Source of the DNA: Macrothele yani
Taxonomy: Eukaryota > Arthropoda > Arachnida > Araneae > Macrothelidae
Assembly (NCBI GenBank): GCA_039090855.1
Contig: CM077028.1
Coordinates: 65,105,054-65,169,053 of the forward strand
Reading direction: 5' to 3'
DNA: 64,000 nt
Below the pieces are notes generated by a model, which was given only the letters and a program-made list of their open reading frames with translations, ran no database searches and was not told the origin of the DNA. Below are positions 24,238 through 34,520 of the stretch, piece after piece (within the stretch, counting starts at the first letter, position 1; the number at the start of each line of letters is the position of its first letter). Position numbers and translations under genes: made by a program.

Positions 24238-26720
24238 ATGGGAAAAATACACGATCTATTAAAATTAGAGAAAGGTCTAATCGCAGGCGCACGCTTATCA
24301 GGAGCCACGATTAACAAAACTTACTGGCTTCTCAAGAACAAAAATCTCAGGGACTCTTAGTGACTGAAAGACAAGCGGATCAACCATATCCAAAGGATAT
24401 GAATATGGTATGAAAACTAGACAAAAGGAGCGTGACCGTCGTGCTATGAGGAGGATTGTACGAAAGAACAGATCTTCCAGTGTGCAGCACGTAACACCTG
24501 AATTCAACCAAGGTCAAGAGTAGCCGATTTCGACCCGAACCGTGAGTTGTGGGTTCAACAGATTGTGTCTTGGAAGATATCTGCCGAACTGAAAACCATT
24601 TGTCTCAGCAAAAGAAGTACAAAAATCCCATTGCAGTGGTGCCGAGAATACCGGAAATGGACTGTAGAACAATGGAAAAAAAAGTGTTGTAGTCAGATGA
24701 ATCATATTATTGTTTGCACTGATCGTCGGCAAGGAGTGTGACGAGATTCCCATGAAGCGATGGACCTGGCTTGCCTTGCGTGAACAGTCTGAACATCTGG
24801 AGGTGGCACTGTTGTATAGGGGATGTCTTGTTGATAGGGACTGGATTCACCGATACCAGTAAAAAGTAAAAGGACATTCAAGGAATACCTGAATGCTGTA
24901 GGAGAACCGCTAGAACCTGAATTGCCGCACCTTTTTTCAGCATAGAGCAATGGACAGAAGAGCAATGGAAGAAAGTGTTGTAGTCAAAGGTATCACATTG
25001 TACATTGTTTGCACTGATAGTCGACAAGAAGTGTGGCGAGATCCTCATGACGCGATGGACCTGGCTTACCTTGTGTGCACAGTCCGATCATCTGGTGGTG
25101 ACACTGTTGCATAGGGGATGTCCTGTTGATACGGACTGGGTTCACCGATACCAGTAAAAAGTAAAATGGCATTCAACGAATACTTGAGTATTGTAGAAGA
25201 TCAACTACAATCTGCAATGTCGCGCTTTTTTCAGCATAGAACAATGGACAGAAGAGCAACGGAAGAAAGTGTTGCAGTCAAAGGTATCACGTGGTACATT
25301 GTTTGCTCTGATAGTCGACAAGGAGTGTGGCGAGATCCTCGTGAAGCAATGGACATGGTTGCCTTGTGTGCACAGTCCAATCATCTGCAGCGGGCATTGT
25401 TGTATGGGGGATGTCCTGTTGGTACGGACTGGGTTCACCGATACCAGTAAAAGTAAAATGGCATTCAACGAATACTTGAGTGTTGTAGAAGATCAACTAC
25501 AATCTGCAATGTCGCGCTTTTTTTCAGCATAGAGCAATGAACAGAAGGGCAATGGAAGAAAGTTTTGCAGTGAAAGGTATCACGTGGTACATTGTTTGCA
25601 CTGATAGTCGACAAGGAGTGTGGCGAGATCCTCGTGAAGCAATGGACCTGGTTGCCTTGTGTGCACAGTCCGATCATCTGGAGGTGGCACTATTGTATAG
25701 GGGATGTCCTGTTGATACGTACTGGGTTCACCGATACCAGTAAAAGGTAAAATGGCATCCAAGGAACACCTGAATGCTGTTGGAGAACCGCTAGTACAAT
25801 CTGAAATGTCGCACTTTGTTTCAGCATAGAGCAATGGACAGAAGGGCAATGGAAGAAAGTTTTGCAGTGAAAGGTATCACGTGGTACATTGTTTGCACTG
25901 ATAGTCGACAAGGAGTGTGGCGAGATCCTCGTGAAGCAATGGACCTGGTTGCCTTGTGTGCACAGTCCGACATCTGGAGGTGGCACTATTGTATAGGGGA
26001 TGTCCTGTTGATACGGACTGGGTTCACCGATACCAGTAAAAGGTAAAATGGCATCAAGGAACACCTGAATGCTGTTGGAGAACCGCTAGTACCCGAAATG
26101 TCGCACTTTTTTCAGCATAGAGCAATGGAAGAAAGTGATACAGTCAAAAGTATCATAGTGTACATTGTTTGCACTGATAGTCGACAAGAAGTGTGGCGAG
26201 ATCCTCATGACGCGATGGACCTGGCTTACCTTGTGTGCACAGTCCGATCATTTGGAGGTGACACTGTTGTATGGGGGACGTCCTGTTGGTACGGACTAAG
26301 TTCACCGACACCAGTGAAAAGTAAAATGGCATTCAAGGAATACCTGAGTGTTGTAAAAGATGAACTACAACCTGCAATGTCGCACTTTTTGTGTGCATGT
26401 TATACAGCTTTACGGATAACAATGCAACAGCACATCGTGCAAGAGTGATTAAATGAGCCAGAGGGGGGCCTTCTATCATCTTTCTTAGCCTCCATAGACC
26501 CCTAATACCAATGCTATTGAAAATGGGTGGTGCAATCTGGAAATAGCTATTTGATGTAGATGGCCCCCTCTTGCGTCAACGCTGATTGAGTTGCGTGACG
26601 TTTTGTTGCAGGCGGGGCTACTCTTAGACCAATGAAGACTCCAGCACCTCATAGAGTCCATACCATGTCGCATTCTTGCTGTCATTCTCAAAAGAGGTGG
26701 CCCTACTTGATACTAAATGA
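24238..26720 (+). pseudogene. Tc1 transposase pseudogene carrying the expansion
   Basis: The start at 24238 gives MGKIHDLLKLEKGLIAGARL, a Tc1 DNA-binding start. An arginine-rich linker (near 24425-24500) follows in another frame. The catalytic domain begins at about 24650 (YRKWTVEQWKK) and passes through GVWRDPHEAMD, TVVWG and KMAF.EYL. That block then recurs in six units. Only the last unit runs on into DNATAHRARVI (second catalytic D, near 26418) and the remains of the third-E block and C-terminus (to about 26720). Several units have TGA where the last has TGG in the SCWYGL block, so the multiplied copies are not coding. The first D motif is degraded. Confidence 0.8.
24660..26390 (+). repeat. 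Six tandem copies of a 294-bp transposase segment
   Basis: The anchor AATGGAAGAAAGTGTTG (or close variants) lies at about 24667, 24961, 25255, 25548, 25847 and 26121. Spacings are 294, 294, 293, 299 and 274 bp. Units from the second onward carry an extra GCAATGGACAGAAG duplication at the joint, except the last. Units 3 to 5 are nearly identical while the first and last are more divergent, which points to expansion or homogenisation from the middle. Confidence 0.9.
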
Positions 26721-26869
26721 AGGTCCACGTTTGTATGACCACTCTGTGTATAATAACCAGAATGTACACATTAGCATTTCAAAGAGATACACTGTATATT
26801 TAATATTTTTTTCTATATTAAATGTTATAAAGAACGCAAGTATTTCATAAGAACTTTTGAGTCACCCCG

Positions 26870-28115
26870 CTTTTGTTTTTCTTCTGATGCCTTATAGCAG
26901 TTCGTTTCTTTCTTTAATCATATAGCACTGACAGAATTCTTGCTGCCAACTTTTTATTGGTGGATTAAATCATGGATAAAACGAGCTAAATTTAACATTT
27001 AAACTATCCTTAATTACCACCCTTATCTTAAGATCGTTTGCTTCGCTAGAAAAAGAGGAAGGGTATAAGAAGGAGCTTTTCGTCGCCATTGGTTACACAG
27101 ATACCGAAAGTCGTGCTTGCTAATGATGTCAGTCGGACTAAATGACATTTGACTTTCTTTTTCTTTTCAGATTTTTTCTTTTGTACTTTATATTGCAAGT
27201 AGCGGTAATTGTAAAACTTGGTCGGTGAAAAAAGAAGTTCGTCTGCAATTAGAAGGAGATAACCTTCGTAAACGGCCAATAAAGGGCAATCTCCGAAGAT
27301 AATTACTCATTCCGAATCAACGTAAATATCGTTTCTTGAAATATCGATTTCGTTTCTATCAAACAAGAACGTAACTGTTCAGTAAACTTTTCCCGTAAAT
27401 TTCCATTTTTTGTAGTTTGTGAAGCTACATTTATTTTGCAAAAGAATAATTCTTTATAATTTATGACTACAGACTTGTGGTGTTGAGATTGAATGAAGTT
27501 ACCAACGTTTACCACAATAAATAATTCTACACAGCTTTTAAGTGAAAGCTTTGTGATGACGAAACAATTGCGTTAAGACGAAAGGGAGCATGTGCAATGC
27601 CCTTTAACACTGCACACTGAATAATTGCTGCAAGACTACGTATAGAGACTATGCCCGCATTATTTTACCCTTCCATTGCACTTTGGCACTATGTCTCGGT
27701 AATTAGGAATTATTTTATAAGTATCAAGCTCATGTTAATTTAGAGTGTAATAAATCGCATATTTGTCTTCAACAGGTTCTTCGCCTGTGGTAATGTTATT
27801 TCAAAGTTAGGCAGAAAAACTTAGTCTTTATTTACTAGTGTAATATGGTACATATATAAATCCTCAAACTTGCTCTTCCGCAGGAGGGTTGTTCCCAGAC
27901 AGAGGTTAGGTATAGAGTTTCATCTCTCAAATTTTATGTCTTGAAAAAGCCTTAATACTAAGATTAAACATCAAATTTTGTACCTAACCTCTTCCTTCAA
28001 AATGAGCAAGCTTGGCGAATTTAATGTGTTATACTTCACCAGCAAGTAAATGGATTTACATGGAAGTAGCAAATTACGTATTGAGAACAAAGAAAAGTTT
28101 TGTTTGTTTGTTCGT
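26870..28115. other. Unassigned AT-rich spacer
   Basis: No ORF over 80 codons resembles a known protein and I see no tandem repeat or element end. It may be unique host intergenic sequence. Confidence 0.4.
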
Positions 28116-28118
28116 CTG

Positions 28119-28284
28119 GGAGTTTAACGATCACCGTGAGCAACTCGATGGGCTATACGCAGTCGCTCGTCCCTTGCTTAGGGCCACTGGCTCCAGGGAA
28201 GGGAGAGAGTCAGTGTCATAAGACAAAGAAAACATCCGTAACTCACCCGAGAACCCATCTTGAACGGATGGTCATAAGCTAGTG
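28119..28284 (-). mobile_element. SINE-A copy, diverged
   Basis: Antisense copy: GTTTAACGATCACCGTGAGCA, AGTCGCTCGTCCC and CAGGGAAGGGAGAGAG appear in the family's order. The tRNA-like head is strongly decayed and the copy may lack its first 20-30 bases. Confidence 0.75.
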
Positions 28285-28685
28285 CAGGGGCGGACTGGGA
28301 CAAAAAGGCCTGGGGTGGCTACTAATAGGGGCCCGGACTGTGTTTGTTTGCTGAAATGCGAAAGGTTAGGAATACACGTGAGTACGAGGGTTCCCTTTGA
28401 GTAGTCACTTTACGTTTCCCCCCCCCCCACCCAATTCCTTGAAATGTTGTCATAACACAAGTCAGAACAAGAACTCCGAAACACGGGGCGACGTCTCACC
28501 AGGATCCTAGGCGTCTGCTAGCGGTGTAACTTGAGATGGGAGTTTTAATGAGCTGACGGTGTTATTATTTATGCCTTATGCGGTTTTTGCAGCCGGAAAG
28601 AGCCATTCCATCTGTCTCTGGCATATTCGTCATTCAATTTTACTCAGATTTTATGAATTCTTCTCTGATGTTGCATCGCTGATAA

Positions 28686-28840
28686 AATGATCTTCTAAGC
28701 TATGGTAGGAATTATTAGTAAATGAGAACATTACTGTGGACAATTTAAAAAAAAAAACTTCTAAAAAACTTGCAATTAAAAAAAACTTCTAAAAAAAACT
28801 TCTAAAAAAAACTTGCTTAATATGATCTTTTAAGCTATGA
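28686..28840. repeat. Short A-rich repeats
   Basis: ATGATCTTCTAAGCTATG (28686) recurs as ATGATCTTTTAAGCTATG (about 28822), enclosing several AAAAAACTTCT/AAAAACTTGC units. This is a local slippage or duplication region. Confidence 0.55.
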
Positions 28841-28987
28841 ATTGCTGATGGAATAGGAAGTGATTCTCAGCTGGCTTTTCCATTTTCTGAACGAACTGGA
28901 CTGTATTCTTTGAGGAGACGGTGATAAGGGTAAATGAAGCAAGGGGAAAGAGGGGTAGTCGAGATTGAGATGAGTTATAATTCTCTC

Positions 28988-30373
28988 TAGAGATGAGCTT
29001 AACTGCTACTTGGTGATCACGGCGCAAACTGTGACTGCTACTCAAAAGTAACAGTGATAATTAACTGTGACTGGAATCACAGTTTAGAACCTGTTCATCC
29101 ACTTATGTCCCAGGAACGTAATAGCAAAATCAGCTAAAGTTACAACGAAGTATGAGTGTGCTGCCATACATACAATTGAGCATAAATATGTGTGTGTCTC
29201 GGCCGTATATATATTATTGGCGCTGAGACAGACTACAAAAGTATGAATTTGTTAGTTTTCTGATTCAGAAGAACATACGGACACAGCAGACATAAATTTG
29301 CCTGACAGAAATTTTGGTCCTTGCGGTACCCCCTTGTAATAAGTCAGAATATCAGAGTATGCACAATGGTTAACACCGGATTTTTTTTGCAGGGGATAGA
29401 GATGGGGCGATTGCGGAAAATTTTGGGAAAAGAAATAATTATAACCAAGTAACACATTTTGTAAGTAAAGGGAGACTTTAGTTTGAGTAACTCATTACCT
29501 CCCTGTGGACGAGATTTCCGTGATAGTTCATTTAATAGCTTGCATATTATATAGATGCATTACCACATTGGTACACACTAGCAGTCAATAATTAACACTA
29601 GAATTGTGGCCCGCGTCTCAATGCCGAGTTGAGAGAAAATAATGTAAATCGTATTCCAGCAATACATTTAAGCCATACAGCAGCAGTGTGAACGCCAAAA
29701 TAAAAAAAAAACTTAAAAAAAAATTGTGTGTTTTTTTAGATTATTTATTTAGATATCCAGCACATAGTTATATTTTTATTTTATAGGTTTCCAGTATAAT
29801 TCTGAGACATTTTTTAAAAATTTAGTTCAGTACCTAAGGCATCCCAGCGCCCCTTTCGAAAACAAAACAAAACAAGAAAAACTTAAATTTGAATACAACA
29901 CTATACTGGAAATCTAAGAAGTTTTAGTTTAATAGATCGATAGTTTTTTTAGTGAATCTATCGGGAGTTTTAGTTTAACCGTCGGAGAATTCGAAACAAT
30001 ACTCTTTCTTTTTTCTTAACGATAAGACATTTCACTTACCTGTGACGAAGCTCACTCGCCCGAGAATGAAGTAACAGCGAATTCACAAATTCAGCTGACA
30101 AGTAACGCTGTGAAGATATCACGAATTACAGGCAGCGGGAGTACAAATCACAACAGCAGACAGCAGTAACAGGAGCAGAATTCACTCGGTAACAGTTAAT
30201 ACGGAGATGTGATGCATCACGAAGAGCATGCTGGTTAGCAGTACAGAGTGAGGAACGTGTATGCTGTTGGCTGTCACAATCACTGTTACTTCAGGTTTTC
30301 AGTAGCAAGTGCTACCTGTGATTTTCCAATAACAGTGATCAAATCACAGGTAGTGAAATATCGCTCCTCTCTA
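28988..30373. mobile_element. Non-autonomous hAT element
   Basis: The left end TAGAGATGAGC at 28988 and the right end read inverted TAGAGAGGAGC (ending 30373) are classic hAT termini. Subterminal similarity continues inward (GTAACAGTGAT blocks at about 29048 and 30290, and GTGATCAC/GTGATTTGATCAC). The flanks ATTCTCTC and TTTCTCCC agree at six of eight bases, as expected of an aged 8-bp hAT target duplication. The 1386-bp interior has no transposase motif that I can find, so it would have depended on an enzyme made elsewhere. Confidence 0.75.
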
Positions 30374-30379
30374 TTTCTC

Positions 30380-31495
30380 CCAAGAGATGCGAGTGAGATG
30401 ACGAGATGCAATGGGAGATAGATGGACGGACGCAAGATGAAAGGGAGATGAACTCGTACATACGCACCTACCAGGAGAGGAGACCAAATTAGGCCATTTA
30501 TGTTGGCCAATTTAAGTCGTTGTGTGTTTTATCAATTTTCAAGATTTTTTTTTAGCCGTTTAACTGGCTGGAACGAATTAACTCGGGATTACCATAATTG
30601 ACAGAAATGAACTCGAACGAATGTATAAGCTGTCTGAGAAGTGGGCCAAACGTGGCTAGGAGGAGTGAACTTTCGATCAAAATGCGTGTTTGTCTTCCCC
30701 TTTGCTTTGTTATTCAAAGTCGTTAGGGAATATTTGGCACCAGTCTTTTAAGACTGATTGATTACCTGCTGAAATGGGTACAACAATGATGACGAGACAA
30801 AGAAAGGAGAGAGAGACGGTGTTTGAATCAGCTTTTTCTGCCTAATGACATGATGTCCATATCAGAGGGACTAGACAATGACACCATGAAAATGGGAGGG
30901 AACTGGCTCTCTGTTTCATTTCTTATGTCATACAGCAGACTGATAGAGAGCGTTAGAACAGAGGACTAGAAAAGAGCGCTCATCACCTGTGACAGATTTG
31001 TGGTCATACTACTGAAAAGATAAGGGGAAAGGAATTGTTTTGCAGTAGCTTTCGTTGAACCCGGCCGCTGTATAAACCTTACTGTTTGGGCACCATTTGG
31101 TTCAGATACATCGGTCCCTTAAAGGGCTAAAATATAAACTTACCGAGTACGTATTTTAGATACGTTTTTCGGGGTCTTTCTTATGGCCAGTGGACGTGTA
31201 AAGGCCCGGTGTGTAATCGCACCCTAGCACTCCAGGCCAGTTCGCCCCTCAGCTAGGAGCTAATCGGGACGGTCTGCCGAAAAGCAGTCAGACATGTGCC
31301 ATCCTCACTTACGTACGCAACTATGATGTTGAGTTGACTTTGAAAATAGCTCACTGTAAAGGATTCAGGGGTGTACGAAGCTTACATAATGAGCAAGACT
31401 CGCGATTTTGAATGAGGCATGATAGTGAAGCACTGGGCGGGCAGGTGCAAACATCTCGGGAACGAAAAAACCTTTTTCGGCTGTGCAAGAACGAG
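30380..31495. other. Unassigned spacer
   Basis: Moderately AT-rich and non-repetitive as far as I can see. No coding stretch resembles a known family. Confidence 0.4.
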
Positions 31496-31497
31496 AG

Positions 31498-31690
31498 TGT
31501 GACGTGCTTGCGCCGCAGCACGCGCATGAGATAAAGGTAGAGAGCAATGAGAAAACATGTCCGCGTAGCTCAGTTGGGAGAGCGATTTACTCCGGAGTGA
31601 GGGGAATCCGATTCGATGTCCGGCGTGGACAAACCTGTGTTTTCACATCTGCGCCCGAACTTCAAGGATGTCCTGGCTGTTAAGTTTCTC
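31498..31690 (+). mobile_element. SINE-B (tRNA-Arg-like) copy 1
   Basis: A leader with GTGACGTGCTTGCGCCGCAG is followed by a 72-nt tRNA-like body at about 31560-31632. Its acceptor strands GTCCGCG and CGTGGAC can pair over seven bases, and it has a D-arm GCTCAGTTGGGAGAGC (A box) and a B-box-like CGATTCGATGTCC. The loop CTCCGGA would put CCG in the anticodon position, pointing to a tRNA-Arg ancestor. Because the tRNA-like body recurs here with the same upstream leader, it is a repeat, not a tRNA gene. Confidence 0.75.
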
Positions 31691-31902
31691 GCAATAATGT
31701 GAGGTTGCACGGCGAGACAGGAAAAATGAGAATCTCTTCTTCAGTGCTTCGAAAAAATAAATCAGTGTGATGTTACGTTCCACACACCAAATTGTCTGGG
31801 ATTTCTCAATTCGGAGGACTGCGTACAGCGGCACCTGGTCCGGGCTGACCCGTGGGCCATGTCACCGGCCCTATTTCGGGGGTAGGGAGGGGAGGGGAGA
31901 TG

Positions 31903-32060
31903 TGACGTGCCTGCCCCGCAGGACGCACTTGAGATAAAGGCAGAGAGCCTTGAGAGCACATGTCCGCGTAGCTCAGTTGGGAGAGCTACTTACTCCGGAG
32001 TGAGGGGACCCGGAATCGATGCCCGGCGTGGACAAACCTGTGTTTTTACAAGTGGTATAG
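31903..32060 (+). mobile_element. SINE-B (tRNA-Arg-like) copy 2
   Basis: Same orientation as copy 1, about 400 bp downstream. The leader (GTGACGTGCCTGCCCCGCAG), the tRNA-like body (about 31962-32034) and the following ACAAACCTGTGTTTT are all shared. The pair may be independent insertions or a local duplication; the sequence between them does not repeat. Confidence 0.75.
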
Positions 32061-32074
32061 CCTCCTCTCAATAT

Positions 32075-32160
32075 CCAGTCCTCAAGGGTTCCGATGTGAG
32101 GTTATGTCCCATAGCACCTATAGCACTCAAGGGCCCCGATGTGAGGTTTATGACCCATAG
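32075..32160 (+). repeat. Two short direct repeats
   Basis: CTCAAGGGTTCCGATGTGAGG with GTCCCATAGC recurs as CTCAAGGGCCCCGATGTGAGG with GACCCATAGC about 46 bp later. Confidence 0.6.
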
Positions 32161-32189
32161 CGGACTTAGGCTCGTGTACTACTCGTCTA

Positions 32190-32757
32190 AATTCATGTGC
32201 AGTGGGAATGGGAGCATCAAAACTGGACTCTTGAGGACTAGAAAAAGATTTCCGCGTCTTATCAATAGCATTTTCAATTAACACACGTCTATGGGCGGGC
32301 CAGAATATGACGTCATTAGCACGAATCGTTGGATCCCTGCTGCCAAGTGTAAACAGCACAAGCCGGTGGAGGTGATATAGTGGTCTGGGATCTGTTTCTA
32401 TGGCGGAAATTGTGTTCTTCCATACCTCTGGAATCGCATTTGGATGCCGCGAAGTACCTTAACACCAGGAATATAAACGTGCATGGTAATAATGCGCCAT
32501 GTTATGGCCCGCCCAACATTTTGGGTGGCCACAAGCGCACTCGTAAACGTGCACGGTGTTTCCTGAAGGAAAGAGCTTCTTCCAACAGAATAATGCGCCA
32601 TGCCACAAAGACCGGCCTTTCACACAGTGCTTCCAGAAATTCAATAGTGAATTCAAAGCGCTGAAATATCTTCCTCAGATCTCAACCCAATTGAATACCT
32701 TTGGGATGAAGTTGAGAGAGCCATTCATAACACAGATCCTCCTCCAATGAACATTCT
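32190..32757 (+). pseudogene. Tc1 transposase fragment, catalytic D changed to N
   Basis: Recognisable pieces in different frames: EHQNWTLED (about 32212), a GGGDIVVWG-like block (about 32365), FFQQNNAPCHK (about 32577) and DLNPIEYLWDEVERAIHNT (about 32680-32736). The second block would be QQDNAPCH in an active enzyme; here the catalytic D is N. The copy has no clear TIRs and its end is split by a SINE insertion at 32760. It is an old, inactive fragment. Confidence 0.8.
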
Positions 32758-32759
32758 GG

Positions 32760-32978
32760 GCCGCAGTGGTCAAGTGTTAGCTTTTCTGACTTTTCGTCCG
32801 AATGGGTTCGAGTCTCGTAAGAGGCATGGATGTTGTGTTTGTTACATGGCCCTGGCTTTCTCCGTTCCCTGGAGTCAGTAGCCCTAAATTAGGGTCGGGC
32901 GACTGGTTATAGCCCAATGAGTTGCGTTGCTCACGGTGTTCTTTAAATCCCTAATCCAAAAAAAAAAAAAAAAAGGAA
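32760..32978 (+). mobile_element. SINE-A copy with target duplication
   Basis: Inserted in the end of a Tc1 fragment. GAACATTCTGG (32749-32759) and GAACGTTCTGG (32979-32989) flank it as an 11-bp target duplication with one change. The tRNA-like head is shortened; the body (CCTAAATTAGGGTCGGGCGA) and a 17-base A tail are present. Confidence 0.85.
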
Positions 32979-33165
32979 GAACGTTCTGGTTCTGGGTTCT
33001 GTTGTTAGAGATGTGCGCGGTCGGGGGAGTGGGACTTGGATGGCGGCGGTAACACACGACTACCTAGAAAAATTGGGCCGCTGAACCATTGACTCCCACG
33101 GGGCGGTGCTATCACATCTGTAATAACAAAGTATGTGTTTACGTGGCTGGTGGATATCTTGAAAT
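32979..33165 (+). repeat. Tandem-duplicated flank, copy 1
   Basis: TTCTGTTG.TAGAGATGTG, TGGATGGCGGC.GTAAC and ATCTGTAATAACAAAGTATG are shared with 33395-33546. Together with the preceding SINE it forms a duplicated unit of about 410 bp. A third partial piece (34226-34270) is the far side of an insertion in copy 2. Confidence 0.75.
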
Positions 33166-33394
33166 GCCGCCCCGGTGGCGCAGTAGTCTAAGCGCTGGCT
33201 TGTGACCATTCGTCCGAGAAGGGTCCGGGTTCGAATCCCATGAGGCATGGGTGTTGTGTTTATCTTACGGCACTGGTTCTCTCTCTCTCTCTCTCTCTTC
33301 CCTGGAACCAGTGGCCCTAAATTAGGGACGGGAGACTGCTTATTGCTGCATTGAGTTTCTCACAGTGATCGTTGAATCCCCAATAAAAAAAAAA
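33166..33394 (+). mobile_element. SINE-A copy with (TC)n expansion
   Basis: Complete head from GCCGCCCCGGTGGCG and an A tail ending at 33394. The normal CTCTCTCCCTTCCC block has grown to about nine CT units (33280-33298). It is followed by the same flank sequence as the SINE at 32760, so one of the two arose by segmental duplication rather than a separate insertion. Confidence 0.85.
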
Positions 33395-33545
33395 GAACAT
33401 TCTGGGTTTTGTTGCTGGAGATGTGTGCAGTCGGGGCAGTGGGACATGGATGGCGGCAGTAACGTACGTCTAGTCAGAAAACAGCGCCGTTGAACCTTCG
33501 ACAACCGGGAGGAGGGGTTGTAACATCTGTAATAACAAAGTATGT
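33395..33545 (+). repeat. Tandem-duplicated flank, copy 2
   Basis: Second copy of the flank at 32979-33165. It is broken at 33545 by the fold-back insertion and resumes at 34225 with ATAACAAAGTATGTGTTTACG. Confidence 0.75.
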
Positions 33546-33684
33546 ACTAGGCAAAGATTATTCGTGCATACACAATATGGTAAATATTCAGAATTTCTGT
33601 CGCTACACGATCTTAATAAATAACACAGTGATCAACATAAAGCTGGTCACAAAGTTAAAAACACATATGTACAAATTAAAATAT

Positions 33685-33735
33685 ATTTTTTGTTCGAGAT
33701 CGTTCGGATAATCATATTGTCCATCATCAGGAAAT
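33685..33735 (-). ncRNA. Hammerhead-like core (left arm, mutated)
   Basis: Inverted counterpart of the core at 34040-34105. On the minus strand CTGATGATGGACAAT is kept, but the second conserved box reads GAAC instead of GAAA and the hairpin is weaker (TTATCC). Probably inactive. Confidence 0.45.
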
Positions 33736-34039
33736 CGATAAAAGAATGAAACGAAGCGGACGAAGGTCTATATACAGGCCACAGTGCGTGAGATCATACG
33801 CATTGACAATTGCGCAGAATCATGGAGTTACACGCATGGTTGAACATTTACAGTCCAAAGTTGGTGGGGGTGGATGTGGCAAACAAGTCCCCGATAGATT
33901 ACTCAACGGTCGGGCGCCACCACCTTTGGACTTTAAATGTTCAATCATGCGTCTAACTCCGCATGATTCTGCGCAATTGTCAATGCGTATGATCTCACGC
34001 AGTCTGGCCTGTATATAGACCTTCGTCCGCTTCGTTTCA

Positions 34040-34105
34040 TTCTTTTATCGATTTCCTGATGATGGACAATATAGTTAGTTGTCCGAAAGATCTCGAAAAA
34101 AATAT
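34040..34105 (+). ncRNA. Hammerhead ribozyme-like core (right arm)
   Basis: CTGATGA (34056-34062) is followed by a hairpin TGGACAA..TTGTCC, then GAAA (34085-34088) and GATCTC. GA-TC can form a minimal helix III ending in a UC cleavage dinucleotide. GAAA immediately after it can pair with TTTC just before CTGATGA as helix I. These are the conserved parts of a type I hammerhead. Self-cleavage is untested. Confidence 0.6.
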
Positions 34106-34238
34106 ATTTTAATTTGTACATCTGTTTTTAACATAAAAACCTTTTTAACTTTGTGACCAGCTTCATGTTGATCACTGTGTTATTTATTAAGATCGTGTAG
34201 CGACAAAAATTCTGAATATTTAGCATAACAAAGTATGT

Positions 34239-34520
34239 GTTTACGCGGCTGGCGTATATCTTGAAAACTAATCAACTTACTGACTTCAGACTTGATACCG
34301 ATGCTGGATACTTTATGCATGCGCATTAGGGGGTCAGAATCGTGACCTCTACTGAAAAAGGAAATGCTGCACGGCGTCGAGCAGAGCCTGCAGAAATTTC
34401 GTGAGGTGTGATAGACCTCGTCAGTGTTTTGGGACATGGCTCGGGGGGGGGGGGGGGATGTGATATCTATATTTCTAAATTATAAAAATATTACCATTCC
34501 GCGCCTGATATGCTTACTAA
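34239..34520. other. Spacer with a G homopolymer
   Basis: It begins with the remainder of the duplicated flank (to about 34270). A run of 14 G lies at 34444-34457. Nothing else is recognised. Confidence 0.45.

Larger units (their letters stand above)
24080..26866 (+). mobile_element. Tc1 element with internal six-fold tandem expansion
   Basis: Probable ends are CACTGGCCAAAAAGTTGCG near 24089-24107 and, inverted, ATAAAGAACGCAA..CTTTTGAGTCAC near 26826-26864 (imperfect, with a small insertion). Between them is one Tc1 transposase gene whose middle has been multiplied in tandem, so the element is about 2.8 kb rather than the usual 1.2-1.6 kb. Removing five of the six units would restore the normal order of domains and nearly normal length. 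Confidence 0.7.
33546..34224. mobile_element. 679-bp fold-back element with hammerhead-like motifs
   Basis: The left arm (about 33581-33868) and right arm (about 33925-34218) are inverted copies, from AATATTCAGAATTT at the outside to GTCCAAAG/CTTTGGAC near the centre. The insertion is flanked by a perfect 14-base repeat ATAACAAAGTATGT (33532-33545 and 34225-34238), and the flank without the insertion is present at about 33122-33165, so the insertion is certain. No ORF of note. Each arm carries a CTGATGA-type ribozyme-like core. It is best explained as two inverted terminal repeats of a Penelope-like element that lost its body, but that is inference. Confidence 0.8.

Noticed and set aside
31560..32034. 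Two tRNA-Arg genes
   Set aside because: The bodies have mismatched anticodon stems and share conserved leaders with each other, as repeats do.
34441..34457. G-quadruplex regulatory element
   Set aside because: A single G homopolymer of about 14 in a decayed spacer; slippage is the simpler explanation.
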